Part shown: piece after piece, positions 36,201-44,757 of the stretch | Layout of the letters: each line of letters begins with the position of its first letter | Numbering within the stretch: position 1 is the stretch's first letter | NCBI GenBank assembly: GCA_045106765.1 | Contig: JBGCFD010000129.1 | Location: forward strand, 4,282 to 68,281 | Direction of reading: 5' to 3' | Source of the DNA: CAJQQY01 sp045106765 | Lineage (GTDB): Bacteria > Bacteroidota > Bacteroidia > Chitinophagales > Saprospiraceae | DNA length: 64,000 bases | Made by a program: the position numbers and the translations under genes | The notes under the pieces: generated by a model | Told to the model about the DNA's origin: nothing | The model's database searches: none | The model's input: only the letters and a program-made list of their open reading frames with translations

Positions 36201-38339
36201 ATCTGTATTATAGATATTATCTTGGAAACCATTAGCAGCTAAATCAACTTCTATAACATCACCATCCGCTTGTACCCCTAGTAATCTTGCAGGCGAAGCT
36301 TCATCATAAGTACCAGTTCCATAGTCAGTAAATCGAACATTTCCTCCACTAACTTCCAATTTAGCATTAGGAACATGTGTACCAATACCAAGGCTACCTG
36401 AATTCCTTCCAGAAATAGTCATTACACGAGAAGATGCTAAATCACCTACTGCATCAACTCCAAATTGCCAAACAAAGAAATCTAATCCATTATAGGAGTT
36501 ATTAGTATTACTGTGTCTAGATTTGATAGCATGTCGATGATCAGTTGATCCATCATATCCAAATTGTATTTGTCCATTATTACCAGAATTATTCCAGCTA
36601 CTACCATTTCTAAAAAGTCCAATACCATTAATATCAAGATTAGTAGTAGGTGATATTCCTCCTATCCCTACATCTCCATCAGCTTGGAATACAATATCTC
36701 TAGTTGCATCAAAAGTTAACGAATTACCATCCATACCAACAGTTCTATTAGCTGTAAGATCATCATCTGTATTATAGATATTATCTTGAAGACCGTCAGC
36801 AGATAAATCTACTTCTACAATATCCCCATCTGCCTGTACCCCTAATAACCTTGCAGGAGAAGGTTCATCATAAGATCCTGTACCATAATCAGTAAAGCGA
36901 ACATTCCCTCCGTTAACTTCAAACTTAGCATTAGGAACAATTGTACCGATACCAACACTTCCCGAGTTTGCACCTGAAATAGTCATTACTTGAGATGAGG
37001 CTAAATCACCAACAGCATCTACTCCTACTTGCCAAACATAGAAGTCTAATCCATTATAATTATTATTCCCATTATTGTGTCTAGATTTAATCCCATGCCT
37101 ATAAGTATCTGTTGAGTTAAATCCAAATTGGATTTGTCCATTTCCTCCACCAGACCAAGAAGCTCCGTTTCTAAAAAGTCCAATACCATTAACATCAAGA
37201 TTAGTAGTAGGAGATATTCCTCCTATCCCTACATCTCCATCAGCTTGGAATACAATATCTCTAGTTGCATCAAAAGTTAACGAATTACCATCCATACCAA
37301 CAGTTCTATCAGCTGTAAGATCATCATCAGTATTATAAATATTTTCTTGGAGACCTTGTGCAGATAAATCCACTTCTACAATATCACCATCCGCTTGAAC
37401 TCCTAATAATCTAGCAGGCGAAGCTTCATCATAAGTACCAGTTCCATAATCAGTAAATCGAACATTTCCTCCATTTACTTCAAATTTAGCATTAGGTGAA
37501 GTAGTACCAATCCCAAGGCTACCTGAATTCCTACCAGAGACAGTCATTACTTGAGATGAAGCTAAATCACCAACTCCATCAACGCCTACTTGCCAAACAT
37601 AAAAGTCTATTCCATTATAAGCATTATTACTATTGTTATGTCTAGTTTTGATTGTATGTCGATAATCATCTGTTCCATTAAAACCGAATTGGAGTTGACC
37701 ATTTCCTCCACCAGACCAAGGTGCGCCATTTCTAAAAAGCCCAGTACCATCTACATCAAATTGAGTACTGGGGAGTGCAACACCAATACCGACATCACCA
37801 TCTGCTTGAATAATGATATCGTTAGTTCCATCGAAAGTTAAATCATTTCCGTCCAAACCAACAGTTCTATTAGCTGTAAGATCATCATCAGTATTATATA
37901 TATTATTAAGAGCATCTGCTGAAGGAACAAAATTGGTTCCGTTCCAAGTAAGAACATCTCCATTTGAAGGAGTAGTAGTAGTAACATCCACATCAGAGTG
38001 AACACCTACAGAACCATAAATATCAGGTTCAATTTCAGCAATAGCGGCTTGGACATCAGTTGCTACGATTGTGCCAACTGGAGTGAAAGGGACTTCTGAT
38101 GCATTTTGGTCATCAGTATTAGTATCTTGAACAAGAACCCAGATGGTTCCATTCCAATAATAATGTTCGTTAGTAGCCTGAACAAATACTTTTTTACAAT
38201 CATAAGCATTTGTAGATGGATCAAAAGCATTCATAGTTGCTACTGTAGCAAACTCACAAGTGCCCCATCCTCCAACTGCTTGAGAGTTGGATTTGAATGC
38301 GTATAACACTAAAAAAATCAGGGGGATAATTTTTTTCAT
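33204..38339 (-). CDS. giant modular fibre-like surface protein (tail-fibre-type repeats)
   Basis: 1711 aa. Signal peptide 1-19. N-terminal region with WGTCEFATVATMNAFDP and a YYWNGTIWVLVQD element, then NASEVPFTPVGTIVATDVQA. Seven modules follow, each starting NIYNTD/NIYTAD, then L-NRTVGMDGNNLTFD, a DVIIQADGDVGIGT-SP beta-turn block and often a VRFTDYGTGTYDE...LLGVQADGDIVEVD block. The first copies are spaced exactly 187 residues apart (starting near residues 146, 333 and 520). The late part has a C1q/TNF-like insert around 1390-1500. These GIGT-SP repeats occur in phage-tail-fibre-like and surface proteins of Bacteroidota. The usual C-terminal S74 self-cleaving chaperone domain is absent; the end is a globular domain of about 100 residues. 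Probably a trimeric fibre or adhesin. Confidence 0.75.
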   Translation of the reverse strand: MKKIIPLIFLVLYAFKSNSQAVGGWGTCEFATVATMNAFDPSTNAYDCKKVFVQATNEHYYWNGTIWVLVQDTNTDDQNASEVPFTPVGTIVATDVQAAIAEIEPDIYGSVGVHSDVDVTTTTPSNGDVLTWNGTNFVPSADALNNIYNTDDDLTANRTVGLDGNDLTFDGTNDIIIQADGDVGIGVALPSTQFDVDGTGLFRNGAPWSGGGNGQLQFGFNGTDDYRHTIKTRHNNSNNAYNGIDFYVWQVGVDGVGDLASSQVMTVSGRNSGSLGIGTTSPNAKFEVNGGNVRFTDYGTGTYDEASPARLLGVQADGDIVEVDLSAQGLQENIYNTDDDLTADRTVGMDGNSLTFDATRDIVFQADGDVGIGGISPTTNLDVNGIGLFRNGASWSGGGNGQIQFGFNSTDTYRHGIKSRHNNGNNNYNGLDFYVWQVGVDAVGDLASSQVMTISGANSGSVGIGTIVPNAKFEVNGGNVRFTDYGTGSYDEPSPARLLGVQADGDIVEVDLSADGLQDNIYNTDDDLTANRTVGMDGNSLTFDATRDIVFQADGDVGIGGISPTTNLDINGIGLFRNGSSWNNSGNNGQIQFGYDGSTDHRHAIKSRHSNTNNSYNGLDFFVWQFGVDAVGDLASSRVMTISGRNSGSLGIGTHVPNAKLEVSGGNVRFTDYGTGTYDEASPARLLGVQADGDVIEVDLAANGFQDNIYNTDGTLTGNRSMTMDGNNLTFDGTGDVIIEADGDVGIGTASPTGQLHVANQDNINGFLFESSNVLTGEKDVFSIIDNDVGGGGQDHSSVLKVHKNATINDSDEGFSLIELANTGTNPNGNEYWISGRKSDEGAPEWGVQISDNQIWSSGGMLLNATGAANGTYSGGDFIVESGGDVGIGTITPDAKLDVENGTVRFSDYGAGTNTGTQTFLLGVDVNGDVIETPLVTNTDDQTATEVNITDAGGNFTSTNVEGALAELATATNDNIYTTNGTLDGNRTVELDGNNLTFDGTSDVIIQADGDVGIGTAPSQDFDVNGVSLFRNGNSSNTFTNDQLQFSYNSGADYRHSIKSRHNSGSPVGNSLDFYIWNQGTDASSDVGTEHVMTLDGNNNGSVGIGTTSPDAKFDVEGGTVRFSDYGGGTITGTTSYILAVDTDGDIIEVDPSTLGGGSGDNIYTADGALGEDRTVEMDGNNLTFDGTGTGDVVIESGGDVGIGNTNPNNPLHITEPGLGTSASATNGTIFLEHTTSGGANSIVFESAANAGSDYGYIEYSDDGSGNGSTSENSLLVIGTENDVAGIYQDDIAIMPSGYLGVGTTSPDAKLDVDGGTVKFSDYGGGTVTGTTSYILAVDSDGDIIEVDPSTLGGSTSGAIGTIYIADGDDDETSLSTGVPVKADGETTLINAVDVDMPADNRLRYTGSETQTFFVSCNISARVDNNRRQIYYSIRKNGADVPSINAATHFREDDGNNELNSTTITGTVELSTNDYVELWIENVEDGSDVTVRFMNLSLFSTNGGSGGSGSGSSDNIYTANGTLGGNRTVGMNGNNLTFDATADMIIQADGSLGIGTTTPDAILDVEGGQVRFSDYGETPGNYEDTTAVYLLGVDPNGDVMEMNTAKSSRIFYPPAIAIVADAIDTDLELDLHDTYVNLFTGQSGSFIASSSAPGAIPTYEQDELYYYILDYDTAVFDNVTIDANGLMVYDVIAPASGDCSFINIVFVVKEP
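36607..36784. repeat. near-identical direct DNA repeat inside the fibre gene, copy A
   Basis: About 178 bp nearly identical to 37168-37345, offset 561 bp (187 codons). The conservation at synonymous sites shows a recent duplication or ongoing gene conversion within the gene. Confidence 0.85.
37168..37345. repeat. near-identical direct DNA repeat inside the fibre gene, copy B
   Basis: Partner of 36607-36784. The 561-bp offset keeps the reading frame, so unequal recombination between copies would add or remove exactly one 187-residue module. Confidence 0.85.
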
Positions 38340-38433
38340 GAAATTAAATTTCTAAAAGAATAAGACTTAGGCAAACTATTATTCGCAAATTTTTCTCATT
38401 TTAAGCTAAATAATAGATTGCAAAATTGTTTGT

Positions 38434-38484
38434 TTAAAAAAGGGTTTCGAAGTTGTCTTTTTGCAAAAACAACCTCGAAACTCT
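38434..38484 (-). terminator. terminator downstream of the 284-aa surface protein gene
   Basis: Read on the minus strand: GTTTCGAGGTTGT pairs with ACAACTTCGAAAC, followed by a T-run (the A-run at 38436-38441 on the plus strand). It separates this gene from the fibre gene. Confidence 0.75.
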
Positions 38485-38505
38485 TATTTACGAAACTTTT
38501 AATTA

Positions 38506-39360
38506 TTAGTTGCTAATAAAGAAAAGTACTCCTACACTTGATGTTGCAGGCATTCCAAAAGTATTGTTATCTGCTGCTCTAACAAGTCCTTCTTCACCAG
38601 CACCAAGTGCCGCTGCTGCTGCATTTAATTCAGTAATGTTAGCTACCGTTGGAATGTTTGACATATCCAAAGGTGTTGTAGTTCCATCAGTAGTTGTAAT
38701 GTCAATTGTACCATCTGTATTGACAGCAATGTCTTCAACAACATTTGTCCATGTTAAATTACCTGCACCATCTGTTACTGGTACTCCTCCTGCATTTCCT
38801 ACAGTAGCCGCTCCTGTTACAGCAACTTCATAAACTGGAGCCGTAGCTGTACCAGTATTTGTTACTGTAATACTTGGATCTGCATTAGTTACATCTGTTA
38901 ATGTTGCAAGAGCAGAAAGATCTACATTAGTTGCGTCACCATCAAGATCCGTAAAAGTCAATGTACTTGTACCTGGAGTAAATGAGATGGTTGCATCTGA
39001 CTCAAATGATAGAGTTGTAACACCATCAGTTGTAGAAGCTGTTAATTCATCATCTCCAGCAGTAACAATGATACTAGTAATTGGATCAGCAACAGCAGAG
39101 ATATCTACTGCAATCCAATGCGTACCTGGAGTAGGTAAAGCTACAAAATCAGTACCTGCTGGGTCATAGAAGTATGCAACTTGATTGTCTGCATCATACG
39201 CTACATTACCTTCATTTTCAGTAACTGTATTCAATGATAAATTTACGTTTGGATCTCCAGTAACATGAATGATACCAGCACCACCCTCAATGGCTTGTCC
39301 AAAAACTGTTGCTCCCATAAAACAGAAAGCTGAAAGCATTAATAAAATTTTCTTTCTCAT
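38506..39360 (-). CDS. hypothetical secreted Thr/Asp-rich surface protein
   Basis: 284 aa from the ATG at 39360 (a TTG two codons upstream is not preferred). Signal peptide 1-21 (ending VFGQ). Low-complexity beta-rich sequence with high Thr, Ala, Asp and Val, e.g. TLTFTDLDGDATNVDLSALA and GTIDITTTDGTTTPLDMSNI, typical of repetitive extracellular filaments. No cysteines in the mature part. No T9SS domain is visible; the end is GMPATSSVGVLFFISN. It lies in the surface-protein block, flanked by its own terminator, so it is a separate transcription unit. Confidence 0.65.
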   Translation of the reverse strand: MRKKILLMLSAFCFMGATVFGQAIEGGAGIIHVTGDPNVNLSLNTVTENEGNVAYDADNQVAYFYDPAGTDFVALPTPGTHWIAVDISAVADPITSIIVTAGDDELTASTTDGVTTLSFESDATISFTPGTSTLTFTDLDGDATNVDLSALATLTDVTNADPSITVTNTGTATAPVYEVAVTGAATVGNAGGVPVTDGAGNLTWTNVVEDIAVNTDGTIDITTTDGTTTPLDMSNIPTVANITELNAAAAALGAGEEGLVRAADNNTFGMPATSSVGVLFFISN

Positions 39361-39467
39361 AATCAAGAATTGTTTAAAAAGTGTTTTAGATAAAAAAATA
39401 AAAATTTAATAGTATAAATAATTGAGATTTGCATCTCAGAAATTCCAAATAGGTATATAGTTTGAAG

Positions 39468-39511
39468 AGAAAAAAAGAAGACAGCTGATGTTTGTTAAAA
39501 CATCAGCTGTC
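39468..39511 (-). terminator. terminator after the 176-aa surface protein gene
   Basis: Perfect 14-bp stem GACAGCTGATGTTT / AAACATCAGCTGTC (39480-39493 and 39498-39511) with a T-rich tail on the minus strand. Confidence 0.88.
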
Positions 39512-39591
39512 TATAAATAATGAAAGATGATTATTGAAAGAAAAGTATATTAATTGCTTTTCAATGGAAAAACTGTTTTATCGTGTGTTGA

Positions 39592-40122
39592 TTACATTCC
39601 TTCGTATAAAGTAATGATACATCCGCTACATCCAAATACGCCCTCTGGGTCAGTATAAAAGGATTCGCCATCGACAAGACCTGATGCTCTTGCTTCACTA
39701 ATAGATTTAAAAGTTCCTTTAGGCAATTTGCTAGATAAAGCTTCAATTGCTTCTTGAACATTTTCCTCTATAAATCCATTATCATCCACATCAAAATTTG
39801 GACTTAATGGTACCTCAGAAGCATTTTGAAGCTCGTTAGTATTACTTGAATCGTAAGTAAAATTAACGTAGTCTAAAAAATTTTCCTTAGGTAGGTATCG
39901 GATCACTCCAGACGCAGGATCAACAACTACAAAAGCAGAGTCACCTTGCATTATTTGATTCAAATTTTCAAACTTAACTGGATCCTCATTTGGATCCAAA
40001 GGTTTTACGTGTAAAGTATTCGTAGGACTATCAGTACCAATTCCCACTTGGGCTTGTACTTGATTGAAATAAAAGGAGGTGAAAAGGAATAGGGTAATCC
40101 CTAATATTTTTCTCTTTTTCAT
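39592..40122 (-). CDS. secreted protein related to the fibre-like proteins
   Basis: 176 aa. Signal peptide 1-24 (ending VQAQ), then VGIGTDSPTNTLHVKPLDPN, the same GIGT-SP turn block found in the 1711-aa protein. A later segment NASEVPLSPNFDVDDNG plus ENVQEAIEAL parallels the N-terminal NASEVPFTPVG...VQAAIAEI of the large protein. The C-terminus contains CSGC. It looks like a minimal one-module member of the same surface-protein set, possibly an accessory or base subunit. It has its own terminator. Confidence 0.68.
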   Translation of the reverse strand: MKKRKILGITLFLFTSFYFNQVQAQVGIGTDSPTNTLHVKPLDPNEDPVKFENLNQIMQGDSAFVVVDPASGVIRYLPKENFLDYVNFTYDSSNTNELQNASEVPLSPNFDVDDNGFIEENVQEAIEALSSKLPKGTFKSISEARASGLVDGESFYTDPEGVFGCSGCIITLYEGM

Positions 40123-40313
40123 GGATTGTGTATTTAATGGTTATATATATATGTTATAAAAAACCATGCCACTGGGAATAAAATAATTAACATATGAAAT
40201 AATATTTGTTATTTTTTTATATGAAAACCTATTGTTTATTAATACTCTGATGGTTTTATTTAAAAAAAAATCTAAAAAGTAGAAATAGATTATCTCCTCA
40301 AAAAAACTATTTC

Positions 40314-40321
40314 TACTTTTG
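40314..40321 (+). promoter_or_regulatory. -7 promoter element directly abutting the ABC-F start
   Basis: TACTTTTG (TAnnTTTG) ends 5 nt before the ATG at 40327. With the usual distance, transcription would start at or next to the A of the ATG, i.e. a leaderless mRNA. No clear -33 TTG. Confidence 0.5.
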
Positions 40322-40326
40322 CGTTT

Positions 40327-42231
40327 ATGATTTCAGCAAATAACATTTATATCAAATATGGTGACCGAGTTTTATTAGATAAAATCAATCTTGTGATTGG
40401 TGACAAAGATAAAGTTGGTTTGGTGGGGAGAAATGGATCAGGGAAATCTACTATTATGAAAGTAATAGCTAGTTATATTAATCCAGATTCAGGAGAAGTT
40501 ATCATTCCTGGCGGAAAGACGATTGGCTATCTTCATCAAGATATGGATCTTCCCAAAGGCAAAACTGTCATGGAAGAAGCTCTTACTGCTTTTGATGAGG
40601 TTAAAAAATTAGAAAAAAGGTTAGTAGAACTAAATGAAGAAGTAGCCAATCGAACAGATTATGAATCAGATGGTTATTCTAATTTGTTAAATGAGTTATC
40701 AGAATGCGGTGATCGTTTCCATATTCTTGGTGGAGAATCAATGGAAGCAGATGCTGAAAAAGTACTCAAAGGACTAGGCTTTAAAAGCTCAGATATGAGC
40801 AGATTGACTGATGAATTTAGTGGAGGCTGGCAAATGAGAATTGAATTGACTAAAATGCTTCTAAAGCATCCCGATTATTTATTATTAGATGAGCCTACTA
40901 ATCACCTTGATATTGAGTCTATTATTTGGTTAGAGAAATTTTTGAAAAATTATTCTGGAGCTGTAGTAACTATTTCTCACGATAAGCAATTCTTGGATAA
41001 TGTAACTAAGCGAACAATCGAATTAGAGTGGGGAAAATTATTTGACTACAAAGCATCTTATACTGATTTTGTGAATTTAAGAATTGAACGAAGAGAAATT
41101 CTTGAGCAAGCTTACAAAAATCAACAAAAAGTTATTGCTGAAAAAGAACGAACGATTACTCGATTCATGGCTAAGGCGACCAAAACTAAAATGGCGCAAA
41201 GTATGAAAAAGCAATTAGATAAAGTCGAACGAATCGAAATTGATTCTGCTGATAATCGCTCAATGGTTTTAAAGTTCCCACCAGCACCTCGCTCTGGACA
41301 AGTTGCAGTTGAAGCAAATAATGTCTGTAAAAATTATGGAAGTCTTGAGATTTTAAAAGACATTAACTTAAAATTAGATCGAGGAGATCGAATTGCTTTT
41401 GTAGGACAGAATGGTCAAGGAAAAACTACTCTAGCAAGAATGCTAGTTAATGATTTGGCAGCTACTTCTGGCGAGATTAAGTTAGGTCATAATATTGAAA
41501 TTGGATATTATGCGCAAAATCAAACTGAAGCATTAGATTCAAAAGCCACTTTATTGGAAACAATGGAAAATGCAGCTCCTGCTGAGATGCGAACAAAAGT
41601 TAGAAGTATTTTGGGTGCTTTTATGTTTAGTGGGGAAGATGCGGAGAAAAAAGTTTCTGTACTTTCAGGAGGTGAAAAAGCTAGAATGGCAATGGCTTGT
41701 TTGTTACTTCGTCCATTCAACTTGTTAGTATTAGATGAGCCGACCAATCATTTGGACATCAATTCTAAGGAAATTTTGAAGAGTGCGTTGCAAGATTATG
41801 ACGGAACCATGATTATTGTTTCGCATGATCGAGATTTTTTAGCAGGTTTGACCAATAAGACATTAGAGTTCAGAGATAAACAATTGCATACTTACCTTGG
41901 TGATATTAATTTTTATTTGAAAAAAAGAGCTATGGATAATATGCGAGAGGTTGAAATGGCGACCAAAGCAAAAGCACTCGAAGCTCAAAAATCAGGCAAA
42001 CCTGAATTAGATTACGAAACCAAAAAACGGCTTCAAAGAGCAGTTCAAAATGCGGAAAGAAAAATCGAAAAGCTGGAAGAAAAAATTGCAGAATGGGATC
42101 TGAAAATGGCAACTGCTGAATTCTACGAGCAACCAGATCATCAAAAGCAAATTGAAAAATATCAAGATTTAAAAAAGGATTTAGACAAAGCAATGGAAGA
42201 TTGGGAAAATGCTCAATCGGAGTTAGAGTAA
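40327..42231 (+). CDS. ABC-F family ATPase (Uup/YheS/EttA-like)
   Basis: 634 aa cytoplasmic protein with two ATP-binding cassettes and no membrane domain. Cassette 1: Walker A GRNGSGKST (34-42), signature FSGGWQMR (about 163), Walker B LLLDEPTNHLD. Cassette 2: Walker A GQNGQGKTT (about 360-368), signature LSGGEKARMAM (about 445), Walker B LLVLDEPTNHLD. The interdomain linker (about 245-305) is the basic P-site tRNA-interaction motif region of ABC-F proteins. A C-terminal coiled coil (about 555-634, KKRLQRAVQNAERKIEKLEE) resembles Uup. ABC-F proteins act on stalled ribosomes. No antibiotic-resistance specificity can be read from the sequence. Confidence 0.92.
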   Translation: MISANNIYIKYGDRVLLDKINLVIGDKDKVGLVGRNGSGKSTIMKVIASYINPDSGEVIIPGGKTIGYLHQDMDLPKGKTVMEEALTAFDEVKKLEKRLVELNEEVANRTDYESDGYSNLLNELSECGDRFHILGGESMEADAEKVLKGLGFKSSDMSRLTDEFSGGWQMRIELTKMLLKHPDYLLLDEPTNHLDIESIIWLEKFLKNYSGAVVTISHDKQFLDNVTKRTIELEWGKLFDYKASYTDFVNLRIERREILEQAYKNQQKVIAEKERTITRFMAKATKTKMAQSMKKQLDKVERIEIDSADNRSMVLKFPPAPRSGQVAVEANNVCKNYGSLEILKDINLKLDRGDRIAFVGQNGQGKTTLARMLVNDLAATSGEIKLGHNIEIGYYAQNQTEALDSKATLLETMENAAPAEMRTKVRSILGAFMFSGEDAEKKVSVLSGGEKARMAMACLLLRPFNLLVLDEPTNHLDINSKEILKSALQDYDGTMIIVSHDRDFLAGLTNKTLEFRDKQLHTYLGDINFYLKKRAMDNMREVEMATKAKALEAQKSGKPELDYETKKRLQRAVQNAERKIEKLEEKIAEWDLKMATAEFYEQPDHQKQIEKYQDLKKDLDKAMEDWENAQSELE

Positions 42232-42244
42232 AATAAAGCGAGAT

Positions 42245-42297
42245 TTTCCTGATTCAGATTTTTTTTTAGAATAAAATTTAATTCTGGATCAGGAAAG
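42245..42297 (+). terminator. terminator-like hairpin after the ABC-F gene
   Basis: TTTCCTGATTCAGATT pairs with AATTCTGGATCAGGAAA across a T-rich loop; mismatch of one base in the stem. It lies between convergent genes. Confidence 0.7.
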
Positions 42298-42307
42298 GAA
42301 AGTCTAG

Positions 42308-43999
42308 CTACGGAATATTTCGTTTAAAAAAAACAAAACCATTCCTACTTCCGACTTTTTTAATATCATCAAATTTCCTCAACCCTCCATCATTATTCAC
42401 TTTAGTTACAAAGTAAACATCCCGATCAATTTCTCCTTCTGTCAACCATTTATAACTTCGATTCTCTTTTCTCAAACCATCTGGTTTTTTTGTATAAAAT
42501 AAAGGAGCATAACTTTTGAAGCCGATATTTTTTACATAAACATTTTTTCCCTCCAAGGATTTATAAAATTCAATTACGGCATTTTGAGAGTAGCCTTCAA
42601 TTTTATTTATAAAAAATATTAAACTCAGCGTAATAAAAATAGCACTTCCTCCAAAAAGAATAACAATACTTTTACGGAAGGAATATTTTTCCCAAAAACC
42701 TTTCTTCCAAAAAATCAAAACGGAAATTATAGTAGTTGTAAAAAGAAATACTCCAGGAATAATATCCCAAAATGACCAAGTAATTTCAGCCTCTAAATTT
42801 CCCAAAGCAAATAAATCTTTTGCGAAAAGCGGTCTCAATATTTCAATATTTTTTCCAACAAAAGGCAAAGCCATAAAAATACTTGAAATCAAAAAGCCAA
42901 AAAATAACAATACAATTACAATTTTTGAATTTAGCCTTTTTTTATCTTGCGAAATAGCAAAAAGATAAGTAGCCGATAAATAAGTCAAAGGAAAATAGCA
43001 GAGTGAAGAGTAATGGACTATTTTAGATTGGACAATCGAAAATAAAATAAGTACAACCCAAAATAAAATCACCATCCATTTTCGAAAATCAATTTGCCAT
43101 TTTTGAGAATCAGAATCGAGTAGGAGTGGAGACTTCCAAAGTGCTGGAATCGCAAAAATAGAAGCTGGAAAACATCCGAGCAAAAGTACCACAAAATGAT
43201 AACCTGGAAATCCTCCATGACCTGCATCTGGTGTGCTAAATAAACGAATTTGATAGGTCGTAAATTCTTTAATAAACCAACTTCCATTCATGATCCATTC
43301 TACTCCAAACCAAAGTGCAGTTACTAAAATCGTCGAAAAACCATAAATCAAAAGTTGGGAAATAGTAAAGTATATTTTGAATTTTACACTTACCCAATAA
43401 ACAAACCCAGTCAAACCAACTAACAAAATGGCAGCAGGCCCTTTGGTCAAAACTGCTAATCCTAACAATACTCCTCCAAAAAATAATTGCTTATTTTTAT
43501 TAGTGAATAATTTTACTTGTCCAGGATTTTCTTTATTTGAAAATATTAAAATTAAGAAATATAAACTACTGAAAATCAGTAAGTTAAACCATGGATCAAT
43601 AATGCCAGATCGAAAGTATAAATGCGGTAATATCGAACCTAAATAAGTCAAAACCCAAATCCATCCGAAAGATCGACCATGTAGTCTTTTTCCAATAGAA
43701 AATAAAAAAAGTAGGGTAACAATTCCACAAATCGCATTCGGGAATCGAGCAGCAAATTCATTCACTCCAAAGAGTTTCATTGCTAACACTTGCATCCAAA
43801 TAAACAAAGGTGGTTTTTCCCAAAAAGGTAAGTAGTCAATTTGTACATGAAAATAATCACCCGAAATAATCATCTCTCGTGCAGCTTCAGCGAAGTTAAT
43901 TTCATCCCAATCAAACAAATGTACACCACCCAAAAATGGGAGATAAAATATAATTCCTAACAATACAATTACAAAATAATCTTTTTTTAAACTCCCCAT
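42308..43999 (-). CDS. ArnT-like GT39-family glycosyltransferase
   Basis: 563 aa polytopic protein with about 11-12 membrane helices. The first periplasmic loop carries the catalytic-type acidic motif FDWDEINFAEAAREM and the following PFWEKPPLFIWM, as in PMT_2/ArnT enzymes. A C-terminal extracytoplasmic domain of about 100 residues ends the protein. These enzymes transfer a sugar from a polyprenyl-phosphate donor to lipid A or protein. The acceptor is unknown. Its first 13 nt overlap the end of the RluA-type gene, so the two are translationally linked. Confidence 0.87.
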   Translation of the reverse strand: MGSLKKDYFVIVLLGIIFYLPFLGGVHLFDWDEINFAEAAREMIISGDYFHVQIDYLPFWEKPPLFIWMQVLAMKLFGVNEFAARFPNAICGIVTLLFLFSIGKRLHGRSFGWIWVLTYLGSILPHLYFRSGIIDPWFNLLIFSSLYFLILIFSNKENPGQVKLFTNKNKQLFFGGVLLGLAVLTKGPAAILLVGLTGFVYWVSVKFKIYFTISQLLIYGFSTILVTALWFGVEWIMNGSWFIKEFTTYQIRLFSTPDAGHGGFPGYHFVVLLLGCFPASIFAIPALWKSPLLLDSDSQKWQIDFRKWMVILFWVVLILFSIVQSKIVHYSSLCYFPLTYLSATYLFAISQDKKRLNSKIVIVLLFFGFLISSIFMALPFVGKNIEILRPLFAKDLFALGNLEAEITWSFWDIIPGVFLFTTTIISVLIFWKKGFWEKYSFRKSIVILFGGSAIFITLSLIFFINKIEGYSQNAVIEFYKSLEGKNVYVKNIGFKSYAPLFYTKKPDGLRKENRSYKWLTEGEIDRDVYFVTKVNNDGGLRKFDDIKKVGSRNGFVFFKRNIP

Positions 44000-44715
44000 T
44001 TTCTTAATTGATTCAGTACTGCTCGAAAGTCTTTTGGAAGTTCTGCTTCGAATGAAATGGACTCATTTGTCGAGGGATGATTGAAAGTTACTTTTGCGGC
44101 GTGAAGGGTTGTGCGACTCATGAGTGGTCTTTCTTCGAGGACATCCTTGCCTCTGCGATATTTTTTCATTTTTACTTCTGACAATAAAAATGCATCCTTT
44201 CGACCATACAAAGAATCAACGGCTAAAGGATACCCGATCACTTCAAAATGAACTCTAACTTGGTGCGTTCTTCCTGTTTTGATATTCGCCTCGACCAATG
44301 TATAATTTTTAAATCGTTCTACCACTTGGTACAAAGTCAAAGAAGGTTTCCCTCTGCTAGCAATGATCATTCGACCTTTGTCTCGCATATTATTCGCAAT
44401 CGGTTGATTAATTTCTCCTCGGTCTTTATGGACTGTTCCTTCGACTAGAGCGAGGTAAATTTTGTCTACTGTCCTAGCTTCAAATTGCATACTTAAATTC
44501 CGATGAGCAGCTGCATTTTTTGCAAAAATAATTACACCACTAGTTTCTTTATCCAAACGATGAACAACAAAAACATCCTCTAGTTTATTTTTTAAGAATG
44601 TAGTAAGGTTAGGTCGCTCCGCAACAAAGCGATCAGGAATAGTTAGATAATGAGCTGGTTTATTTAAAACAATGATATCATCGTCTTCAAAAATAATGGA
44701 AGGTTTGTTTTTCAT
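43987..44715 (-). CDS. RluA-family pseudouridine synthase
   Basis: 242 aa without an S4 domain. The catalytic motif is VVHRLDKETSGVIIFAKNA (D55), followed by KIYLALVEG, a TLYQVVERF block and the conserved KTGRTHQVRVHFEVIGYPLAVDSLYG. It isomerises uridine in rRNA or tRNA; the lack of S4 suggests a TruC/RluA-like target, but the exact site is undetermined. It sits within a polysaccharide gene run, which seems functionally unrelated but shares the strand and overlaps the GT39 gene. Confidence 0.9.
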   Translation of the reverse strand: MKNKPSIIFEDDDIIVLNKPAHYLTIPDRFVAERPNLTTFLKNKLEDVFVVHRLDKETSGVIIFAKNAAAHRNLSMQFEARTVDKIYLALVEGTVHKDRGEINQPIANNMRDKGRMIIASRGKPSLTLYQVVERFKNYTLVEANIKTGRTHQVRVHFEVIGYPLAVDSLYGRKDAFLLSEVKMKKYRRGKDVLEERPLMSRTTLHAAKVTFNHPSTNESISFEAELPKDFRAVLNQLRKWGV

Positions 44716-44757
44716 GAAAGTTAAATTGTAAGAAGCAGACGACCACGTTTTTATCTG

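Noticed and set aside
33204..38339. Regular repeats that could be taken for a CRISPR or satellite array
   Set aside because: Period is 187 codons with a continuous reading frame and conserved protein modules; spacers are coding.
39561..39761. Minus-strand ORF overlapping the 176-aa surface protein in another frame
   Set aside because: Runs into the terminator region and overlaps a gene with a clear signal peptide; no sign of a frameshift joining the two.
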